Positions 8,565 to 14,656 of a stretch of DNA of 14,656 bases are shown piece by piece. Source of the DNA: Chloromonas sp. AAM2 (lineage: Eukaryota > Chlorophyta > Chlorophyceae > Chlamydomonadales > Chlamydomonadaceae); the NCBI GenBank assembly GCA_004335635.1, contig QAXH01004954.1, positions 268 to 14,923 of the forward strand. The letters run 5' to 3'. A program made the translations under genes and the position numbers. The notes below the pieces were generated by a model that ran no database searches, had not been told where the DNA came from, and saw nothing but the letters and a program-made list of their open reading frames with translations. Position 1 is the first letter of the stretch. Each line of letters opens with the position of its first letter.

Positions 8565-9622
8565 AGCTCTCGAGTCATTCAAGCAACTGAGCCGAAGGTT
8601 TGGGCTGAAGACACAAAGGCCCAGGGCGCAGTGTGGCTGAGGACGGCCTGGGGGCAGAAAAGCCAAGAGGAGCAAAAGGACCGGTATGTGTCTCTCTGAG
8701 TACCGTGCTGTGCCAACCAGTTTGCGTGGGGGGTTTGGGCAAACGCAAACTAGTTACGTGCCACAAAGAGCCAAAACTGTCACGCAGAGACGTTTTGCCT
8801 AATTGTGCGTTCGAGTCCCCTCGGACGCAAACTAGTTAGGCGCGCAAACGTGATTGTTCCCATGACGCCAGGGGCCACTGGTCTCAAAAAGCCAAGCTGA
8901 ATGCGACTTCTTGACAAAGCGCAGGGCCGGCGATGTGATTCACATCTTCTAACCCATGCAACCCAGTATTCAAGAGGTCCAGATCTTCTAACCCATGCAA
9001 CCTCGTTTTAACGAGCAAGCCCGCGTTGCAGCTGTGGTGGCTAGAATTGCTGAAGATCCAGAGGCAATGCGATGCTGATGACGTTCCTCTCTATTGGTAC
9101 AATAGATCTGTGACTGCTGTGGAATGAGAGTGACAGTGTGTAGGAGTCTTTTGACACCTCAATGATAAGTGTCAGATGCAGTGTGCGTGTGCAGCGGGCG
9201 GTGCCCCATGTCCAAAGGTCTTTTGCATACAAATGCCTTGAGCTGACAGCACCAAACGTTGCAAGGTTAGGTCTTGCAGTGGGTTTGATGGACAGCGATG
9301 GGCAACTGTCCCCATGGTGGCGACTTGGAGCATAAATTGCATTCTAGTGCTGTGCGGTTTTGTTGTCATGTGCCTCGCAGCCAAGAAGCGCTGGAACGGG
9401 GACTGCAACAACTGGCAACCCCTCAAGGCAGACATCCGGAAGCTATTCGAGCGTCACACTACACCAGTCAAGCGTGGCTGGCCGCAGCGCATGTCAGAGG
9501 ACAGTGAGCTCACAGATGACCTGGGCATCCCACCTCAGCTGGTGTATGTGATTGGCCAGTGCAACCCACTGCCTAGTCTGAGGAATCAGATTGAGCAGTG
9601 GGACAGGAAGGGTTGGCAGTAA
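8565..9622 (+). CDS. Unidentified gene, two candidate exons (3' part)
   Basis: The terminal exon is the stronger call. After a good acceptor (tgcctcgcag) at 9380 the frame reads AKKRWNGDCNNWQPLKADIR, then LTDDLGIPPQLVYVIGQCNP, and ends at TAA 9620-9622, with TGTAA at 9717-9721. It may start earlier, at 9280 (gtcttgcag), which would add a membrane-like segment (INCILVLCGFVVMCLAA) just before KKRW. In that case its phase matches an upstream exon at 8565-8682 (acceptor acccag, donor gtatgt, phase 2), reading VWAEDTKAQGAVWLRTAWGQ and then KSQEEQKDR. Upstream exons and the start codon were not found, and the first exon has a minus-strand gene close on its left. The family is unknown. The second exon lies inside an inverted-repeat-bounded element. 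Confidence 0.35.
8701..8762 (+). repeat. Left terminal inverted repeat arm
   Basis: This arm contains a palindromic core of its own: agtttgcgt, a G/T-rich loop, then acgcaaact, about 33 nt long. It pairs with 9897-9950 on the opposite strand. Confidence 0.7.
8943..9001 (+). repeat. Direct repeat, 20 nt
   Basis: The sequence atcttctaacccatgcaacc occurs at 8943-8962 and again at 8982-9001, 39 nt apart. The second ATG (8996) opens a short frame reading QPRFNEQARVAAVVARIAED before a stop. It looks protein-like but has no donor. Confidence 0.8.
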
Positions 9623-9850
9623 GGACAGCGCCATGTGTGCGCCATTGCCTTGTTACACTTTCAGCCTGACTGGTGCAACTATGCAAACCTACCAACTACG
9701 AAAGTGTGGAGTGTGGTGTAAAAGGGTAACGGCCTAGGCAACCTACAGAGGCCAAATGTTAAAGGCATAAGTCAAGAACGCAAAACAAGCCAGCTTTGTC
9801 ATCCAAGACGCAAAAATAAAGATCGCAAAAGTCAACTAGACCCAATCTTC

Positions 9851-9950
9851 GGGACGCAAACTAGTTAAGCACGCAAACTTGTTACGTGCAGTACGGTAGT
9901 TTGCGTTTGCCCAAAACCCCCCACGCAAACTAGTTAGGCGCAGTACGGTA
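9851..9950 (-). repeat. Right terminal inverted repeat arm with subterminal copies
   Basis: This arm holds acgcaaact at 9854, 9871 and 9923 and agtttgcgt at 9898. The outer 54 nt are the inverted match of 8701-8750. The inner part repeats actagtta and gttacgtgc, which also occur near the left arm. Confidence 0.7.
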
Positions 9951-10650
9951 TGGCGGTTAACAATAATGTTTGACACTTTTGCAACAGCAACATTTTCGTT
10001 GGCAACGGGGTTACTGGAATTGCTGTCACTGCAACGAAAACCCAACGACAACTAAGTAGCTGTAAGGACATGTATTGCATGGAACGTGTCGGGCGCATGC
10101 AACTCTTGCAGACACGGCCGTAAGGTTGGGATTCAGTTCAAAACCTTCGCCCATGCAAGGCACCTCAGGGCGCGAAACCCACACTAAACCCACTACAGTA
10201 TACGCTCAAGCAGACACAAAAGACGGCATTGGCAGACTGCAGCCGTTCGCGAGTTCGTTCAAATCCATCGGAACATTGCATGCATGTTTGAGTTGTACAG
10301 GACCTGTAGCTGCCGCTGCCATGCACTGCGCTACTATACGCCCAGTTTCACAATGGCATTGGCCCTCGCGTAGGTGCAGGCTGTAGAAAGATCGCTGTTT
10401 GCCAAGCATGGGCACCTCCATGTGAAAACAGTTCTCGGTATGGCAGAGAATGGCAGAGAATGAACACAAGCGCGTGCGGCTCTCGTTATATCTCGTAGAG
10501 TTGCAGCACTGCGCCGAGCCGCGTGAGCTGAGAGTGCCCAACCCACCAACCAGGACCTGACCACTTTTGGTCAAAATTTCAAACTGCAAACGACATGTGG
10601 CAAACATAATTGTTAAACGCTATAGTCGACTTTCGCCTTTTTCCCCCCCC
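9951..10650. other. Unassigned stretch
   Basis: No exon is convincing. A minus-strand frame ending at 10206 reads plausibly over its last 70 codons (ETGRIVAQCMAAAATGPVQL) but has no acceptor. A plus-strand 36-codon ORF starts at 10450 (MAENEHKRVRLSLYLVELQH), after a doubled atggcagaga unit (about 10440-10459). A plus-strand TGTAA lies at about 10060. Near 10637-10649 a long C-run precedes a possible acceptor (see next entry). Confidence 0.3.
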
Positions 10651-10859
10651 GCTAGAAGTTAATCGCGGTTGCGCTCATGGTTGCTGCTTTCGGTTTGGGA
10701 CATGTTTTGATTCCTCGTTGGGCTCATGCAACAGACGACGAGCAGCAGGCCATCCTAAGTGAAGACGCCCGCACAGCCTGCCAAGCAGAATGCTATGCAA
10801 GAACCACTGGCCACAGAACATGTCATGGGCAGGTCGGAGGTCGAGAAACAACGGCATGA
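10651..10859 (+). CDS. Candidate exon with signal- or membrane-like segment (uncertain)
   Basis: A very strong pyrimidine tract (tttcgcctttttcccccccc) ends in gctag and is followed by an open frame beginning KLIAVALMVAAFGLGHVLIP. The frame continues as polar protein (ATDDEQQAILSEDARTACQA) and ends at TGA 10859, or earlier at a possible donor after GGGCAG (gtcgga). The hydrophobic start followed by RWAHA and an acidic stretch resembles a signal or anchor segment. The opposite strand also has an open frame here (10878-10675), which starts hydrophobic and contains AARRLLHEP. Which strand is coding cannot be decided. No upstream exon was identified. Confidence 0.25.
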
Positions 10860-11024
10860 TGGCAACAATCACCAGCATGGGGCATTCGCAGTGGCATTGC
10901 GTGGCAGATCGGATTTATTACAATGCATGGCACTTTTCGCCAGCTGCATAGTTACGATTGCCCCTCCTATGGAATGACTTGAGGTGGTGGCAGACTTCAA
11001 TGCGCCTTTCAATTCGACTGAGAC

Positions 11025-11471
11025 ATGGCAGTCGCTGTGAACCGGACACGACTAAAGCTGAGTTTGCTGCGAAATTCCTCTGAAATTTTTAAGGTTTGCG
11101 ACCAACTTCGGCGAATTCTCATGCTCGATCGCTTTTCTGCGTCAATACGGTATACGTGCCTGGCCGCGCACGAAAACACCTGTCCTGCCAGTCGCATGTT
11201 TACAGTCGTCTTGCACCAGCCGCACTACAGCGCTTTTTCTAGGCGGGTCACACCAGCTCGTGGGATAGATCGACAGGTCAAGCATGGCCGTAAGCTGGCC
11301 TGGCTGATTCACCATGCAGGAGCTACCAGCATTAATTTGATCCCCTGGTACAGCCTTGGAGCCCGCAGCACAACCAACCACATTGTCACAGCTACAACTG
11401 AGCTTTCGATGCAGAATACAGGTGGGCGGTCTTGCAGTGCAGGGGTACTGGTTGGCAGATGTTCAAGTTAG
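11025..11471 (+). CDS. Open frame of 148 codons, coding status doubtful
   Basis: It starts with ATG in good context (gacATGGC), and the first 45 residues look protein-like (RTRLKLSLLRNSSEIFKVCD). Codon choice is not biased, and frames of this length occur by chance elsewhere in the window across known introns. No domain is recognised. It ends just at the start of an 11-nt tandem repeat. A possible donor (acag followed by gtgggc, about 11420) would shorten it. Confidence 0.2.
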   Translation: MAVAVNRTRLKLSLLRNSSEIFKVCDQLRRILMLDRFSASIRYTCLAAHENTCPASRMFTVVLHQPHYSAFSRRVTPARGIDRQVKHGRKLAWLIHHAGATSINLIPWYSLGARSTTNHIVTATTELSMQNTGGRSCSAGVLVGRCSS

Positions 11472-11502
11472 TCGAGATCAAGTCGAGATCAAGTCGAGAT
11501 CA
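11470..11502 (+). repeat. Three exact copies of an 11-nt tandem repeat
   Basis: The unit agtcgagatca is repeated three times without change, flanked on both sides by gttagtcg. A doubled ggcttgttat follows at about 11515-11535. Confidence 0.9.
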
Positions 11503-11602
11503 AGTTAGTCGGAGGCTTGTTATGGCTTGTTATGTGTTGTTTGATTGATTGATGTGTTATATCACGGAAGCCGGCGAAGTTATGTGTACTGTTTTGCGTC
11601 TA

Positions 11603-11868
11603 AACTGGTTGGCCAGACGCAACGAACTCTGTGTCCAAGGCCAGAGGCCAGCCCAGTCATGCCTCTAGCAATGTATTACCAGGTTGCACCAACGTCAATG
11701 ATCCGAGGACCTGTCAACCGGGCTGCACTTGTACGGATGTAGTGCCCCGCCTCAAAACTTCACTGCATAGGTGGTTCAATTTCGTAAAATTGGCAACTGG
11801 TGATGGCAAGGCTGCGCACCGTTTTTCAATTGAAAATGAAGGTCTTGGACTGAGTGATATGTCAATTT
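11603..11868 (+). other. Short open frame with a cysteine cluster
   Basis: The frame is open from just after a TAA at about 11600 to TGA 11868 (88 codons) without a convincing ATG. In its middle it reads GCTNVNDPRTCQPGCTCTDV, with Cys spaced C-x8-C-x3-C-x-C, which resembles a small disulfide-bonded extracellular segment. No splice sites were found that would make it an exon. Confidence 0.18.
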
Positions 11869-12025
11869 GAGTAATGCGTTGATTGGCAGTTTAGAGCGTT
11901 CTACAGTTGACCAGCGTTAAAATGCCTAAATAACCAGAACACGTGCCCTGTTTCTGATCAATAGTCAATCAATAGGGCAGTGTGAGTAGCGCTGCACCCA
12001 GGAGAGATATGGACAATGGGAGGCT

Positions 12026-13628
12026 TTAGCGGCCCACGCCAACGTCCACCACCACAGCACCAGCCCTGGGTTGCTTTTCCACCGTCACCGTCTTTGTGAC
12101 GCTCCAACATGGCCACCACTTATGGACTGCAAGCACGAAAATGCAATGACACAGAATTGCGCATGAGTGACTGCCCTATCGCATACAAGCAGAGAAGAGC
12201 GCGAAGGCCATTTGTAGTATTGTCATGGCCTGCATGGACACCTTGCTTGACGCGCTTGGACTACCACGCTTTGCATTCGCCTTCTGTGCTCCGTTCCTGT
12301 ATTTCACGGCTGGTTGCCTTCCTTTACGCCTTGTTGCTTTCGGCCTTTGAGCCTATTTCTGCCTTTCTTCCTGCCTTTCTTCTCCTTTTTTGTTCTGACT
12401 CCTTTCAGGGTAGGCCAGGGTGGTACACATCACGTCCCGTGTCCTTTGACGGCTTCCCTAATGTAACAAATCAATTAATCAATTTGTTGCTCGTCAGTGC
12501 CGACCGAGCATGCACTGCTAAGTACCCATACTGCTACACACATCAGAATCGGGCATGTCGCACGTGGCTGATGCAGAAGAGTGCATACAGTCATCACCAC
12601 ATGACCTGTGCTCCACGCCCGGGATTTTGTCAAATGCCAGAAACCCAGACTTTGCCTCCGTTTGAACATTCAAGCATGCATGCCACACGCTAAGTTGAGC
12701 TCCAGCATACCAAATAATGGCATATCAGCAACGGTAATGCAGCTGACAGTGCTATTAATGCACTGGTGTGATCATGCCCTGGTCACTCACATAACCAAAC
12801 ACCCAGCAGCTTGCGAGCACCTGCGCACGTAAGGGCAGACACATGCATACGTATAGTGATAGGCACGTCACCAGGCGAAGCATAACAGACCTGCCAAGCC
12901 CAGCGAGCAACTGTGGACATGCGTGACGCACGAGGACACTTCGTACCGCCTGCAGATTTGCGAACGCCAGATGCGACTAATCAGATCACCAGTCCTATCC
13001 AATGACAATCGCTCCAGTCGCAATTTGACGGGGCAAACATCTGTCGACAAATGCCGATCCCAATTTGACCGACAAGTCAAGGCTTGACGATGCGGTAAGC
13101 CACCACGTTAAATAGCGGAACCGCGTGAAGGAAAGCCGCGGCAAGGCTTAGACTAGCCACCCTACCTCCTCCTGCCTCCACTGCGGTAAGCCCAGGCTCG
13201 CTCAGTCCCATCAGTTTGCGGCCACCTGAGCACACGCATCAGTCAGTGCAGGCCAAGGTGTGAGGCACTAGGGCGGCATTGACGAGGACCTGGTCAGGTA
13301 TCTCGTACTACGATATCAGAAATCCTCGTCAACGTCAATCGCACGCCCACACATATCAGCGCTCTAGGACTTCAATCTGGTGTCCTTGTACGATCAGACA
13401 GCTATGGCCGACTTGGTTCCGGAATGCTCAACGCTCACCGGTGTCGAAAGCCTTCAGCTCGCGCCCTCCTGCAAACACACACGCCAACCCAGATGAAGGA
13501 CATCAGGATGCGTATCGCGCCGACATTTACTGAACCATACCTGCGCTGGCCTCTGACGCAAATGCAATCATCACGAGCGCAAGCAGCGCAAGCGCCGCGA
13601 GGCGTGGACGAATGGAAGCAGTTCTCAT
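12026..13628 (-). CDS. Small secreted protein built from symmetric phase-1 micro-exons
   Basis: Exons in order are 13628-13541, 13468-13439, 13225-13166, 13040-12990 (doubtful), 12820-12791 and 12126-12026, for 119 residues plus TAA. All introns are GT..AG in phase 1. Exon 1 is a signal peptide (RTASIRPRLAALALLALVMI, then AFASEASA). Internal exons are 30, 60, 51 and 30 nt. Three encode GGRELKAFDT, GGRKLMGLSEP and GARKLLGVWL, variants of the GGxR(R/K)L motif of the secreted gene at 7 kb. The last exon has a strong acceptor (attttcgtgcttgcag) and reads WSVTKTVTVEKQPRAGAVVV, DVGVGR, stop, recalling TVTVSQ...VDV in that gene. The 51-nt exon can be dropped without changing frame. If the exon at 12820 is not spliced, translation ends at TGA 12785-12783. 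The protein is probably extracellular, function unknown. No TGTAA lies close downstream. Confidence 0.5.
12281..12409 (-). repeat. AG/CT-rich dispersed repeat, copy 2 (inverted)
   Basis: This is the reverse-complement match of 5353-5482, including ggctggttgccttcc (12308-12322) and ttctgtgctccgttcctg (12282-12299). On the plus strand it ends ttctgactcctttcag, a strong acceptor-like sequence, as the other copy does on its CT-rich strand. Here it lies in the last intron of the minus-strand secreted-protein gene, on the opposite strand. Confidence 0.75.
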
Positions 13629-13712
13629 CGTGAAGTCAAAGGGATTATGAGCAAAGCGCAGAGTGCATTCTGGGGTCTTACTCGGCCATTCACGCCTAAC
13701 GTGCTGTTTTGA

Positions 13713-13901
13713 GTGACCACGTGCAATCCGAGCAGTGTTCACGAGCTGTTGCTCCTAAGAAGCGCTGGACGTGTCCTGAACAAGAAAGCAAAAGCGAGGC
13801 AACAAAGCAGCAGTGACGAGCAAGAGGAAGTTAGCGAACACACCAGCCAGGCTACGCGAACGTCCAAGGTGCAAAAAGGTGAAAAGCAGGAGACGCACTA
13901 G
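13713..13901 (+). CDS. Candidate terminal exon, charged C-terminus (uncertain)
   Basis: An open frame ending at TAG 13901 reads LLLLRSAGRVLNKKAKARQQ, then SSSDEQEEVSEHTSQATRTS, then KVQKGEKQETH. A possible acceptor (ccgagcag) lies at 13735, and a plus-strand TGTAA at 14042-14046 is at a suitable distance. The tract is AG-rich, so Lys, Glu, Gln and Arg would appear by composition alone, and on the minus strand it looks like a pyrimidine tract ending in an acceptor (ttcttgttcag). Either reading is possible. No domain is recognised. Confidence 0.25.
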   Translation: MTTCNPSSVHELLLLRSAGRVLNKKAKARQQSSSDEQEEVSEHTSQATRTSKVQKGEKQETH

Positions 13902-13909
13902 GCCAGGAA

Positions 13910-14359
13910 AGCACGCCACGGCGTACATGTACATGATCAGTTGCGCATCATTTTGCCAAATTGCTCTGTTTGGCCCACGTTCGAGCTTGTTGTGCCCACA
14001 TGTTTGCGGAGCGTCCCTACATGACCGCTCTGCAAGCACAGCTGTAAACTAGCCGCAACTGCTCAAGTTGTGGGCAATGCCTTCCTCTGTTACGCCATCC
14101 CTAATGCAAGGGCTGTCATCACTGCTTGGCTTCTGTGTCCGCCGAGAATACGTCAGTCGCGAGCTTCATGCTAGAAGTGCTTCACATCTGGTCTGGGCGA
14201 ACATACAGTATGTTGCAAAATGACTGGTACACAGTTTTTGACCTTCCAAAATGCACACGTTGCACGTTTCTGGTGGGCGCACCCACCACGCACTCTCTGA
14301 AATATCACAAGTATTCCCTGCAAGATTTGAGCCAAATTTCGTTGGCACCTTGAATTGGG
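13910..14359. other. Stretch without a supported gene
   Basis: It holds a plus-strand TGTAA (14042-14046) and an open frame to about 14353 (LASVSAENTSVASFMLEVLH, then IWSGRTYSMLQNDWYTVFDL). That frame lacks a start codon and clear splice sites. I see no repeats. Confidence 0.3.
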
Positions 14360-14548
14360 ATGACTATGAACATGAGGAGTTGTAGAGCAGTGCTCATTTT
14401 GGCCGTGGCCTTCAGTGCTCAGTCAAGCATTAACCCTGCAAGCTGGCAGAGCTCTTTGCTGGATATCTTTGCTCAACCCTTTAGCCCTTGTAGTCTGCAA
14501 CGTGTCATGCTAGCTGAGGCTGTGGTAACTATCATGTGTGCTCGCTGA
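14360..14548 (+). CDS. Candidate first exon with signal peptide (uncertain)
   Basis: Three in-frame ATGs (14360, 14366, 14372) precede RSCRAVLILAVAFSAQSS, which has the basic start, hydrophobic core and small-residue end of a signal peptide. INPASWQSSLLDIFAQPF follows. The frame runs to TGA 14548, so the exon would have to splice earlier (a GT at about 14488 or 14501) if the gene continues to the right of the window. Third-position bias is weak and the continuation is not visible. Confidence 0.28.
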   Translation: MTMNMRSCRAVLILAVAFSAQSSINPASWQSSLLDIFAQPFSPCSLQRVMLAEAVVTIMCAR

Positions 14549-14656
14549 TCTGATGGAGTGTCGGTAGGGGGTGTGCGTTCACCACCAGCCAGACTGGATT
14601 TTTGTTGGCATGAGCAGGCAGTGAAACAAAACTGCTTGCCTCCTTATTGTGATTGA

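Larger units (their letters stand above)
8701..9950. mobile_element. Candidate non-autonomous DNA transposon with about 50-bp terminal inverted repeats
   Basis: The left end (8701-8750: taccgtgctgtgcc, then agtttgcgtggggggtttg, then ggcaaacgcaaacta) recurs as reverse complement at 9950-9897, with about five differences over 50 positions, two of them single-base gaps. Both ends begin TACCGT, so TA could be a duplicated target, as in mariner-like elements. The interior is 1.25 kb and encodes no transposase that I can see, but it does contain the plus-strand exon ending at 9622 and its TGTAA. Subterminal copies of acgcaaactagtta occur at both ends (8824, 9853). The transposon class is inferred. 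Confidence 0.5.

Noticed and set aside
12109..12693. 194-codon plus-strand open frame, the longest in the window
   Set aside because: It runs through the CT-rich dispersed repeat (giving Leu/Phe/Ser/Ala by composition) and antisense to the last exon of the minus-strand secreted gene.
12902..12960. Extra exon after the acceptor aaatctgcag in the micro-exon gene
   Set aside because: The intron before it would be only about 40 nt, and its 3' end is in phase 0, which breaks the frame with the next exon.
1..14656. Prokaryotic or phage origin, CRISPR arrays, tRNA or rRNA genes
   Set aside because: There are no tightly packed ORFs, no regularly spaced repeats with unique spacers of CRISPR type, and no recognisable tRNA or rRNA core sequences; spliced exons fit a eukaryotic nucleus.

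Overview
The window reads as nuclear DNA of a photosynthetic eukaryote, most likely a chlorophycean green alga. Coding sequence is broken into short exons with GT..AG introns, signal-peptide exons are spliced to downstream exons, one gene has a chloroplast-type leader, and TGTAA (the usual chlorophycean polyadenylation signal) lies downstream of several stops. There are no operons, Shine-Dalgarno sites or long bacterial ORFs. The longest open frames are mostly chance readings across introns, so the gene models come from splice signals, intron phase and protein-like sequence.

Layout. 1-250 (+): 3' end of an unidentified gene with an acidic tail, followed by a 3' region built of a GAGTTCT minisatellite. 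1841-4776 (-): the best-supported gene, seven exons in consistent phase, encoding a DUF3054-family membrane protein with a plastid-type leader. It converges on the first gene. 4777-6905: repeats and weak exon candidates, including one copy of a CT-rich dispersed repeat. 6906-7947 (-): a secreted Gly-rich protein with two near-identical repeats of about 48 residues, each ending in a GG-x-R-(R/K)-L motif. 7929-8470 (-): a possible small gene, or an alternative 5' exon of the secreted-protein gene. 8565-9622 (+): two protein-like exons, the second inside a 1250-bp sequence bounded by roughly 50-bp inverted repeats (8701-9950). 9951-12025: mostly unassigned, with several low-confidence ORFs and small repeats. 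12026-13628 (-): a second small secreted protein, apparently built from symmetric phase-1 micro-exons of 30, 60, 51 and 30 nt. Three of these carry the same G-(G/A)-R-(K/E)-L motif found in the 7-kb gene. 13713-14656 (+): a candidate terminal exon and a candidate new signal-peptide exon.

The most interesting signal is the pair of secreted, repeat-bearing genes at about 7.0-7.9 kb and 12.0-13.6 kb. Both are on the minus strand, both have a signal peptide followed by a phase-1 intron, and both share the G(G)xR(K/R/E)L motif and a weaker TVTV-type module. Everything beyond the DUF3054 assignment is read from sequence alone, and transcript data would be needed to fix exon borders.
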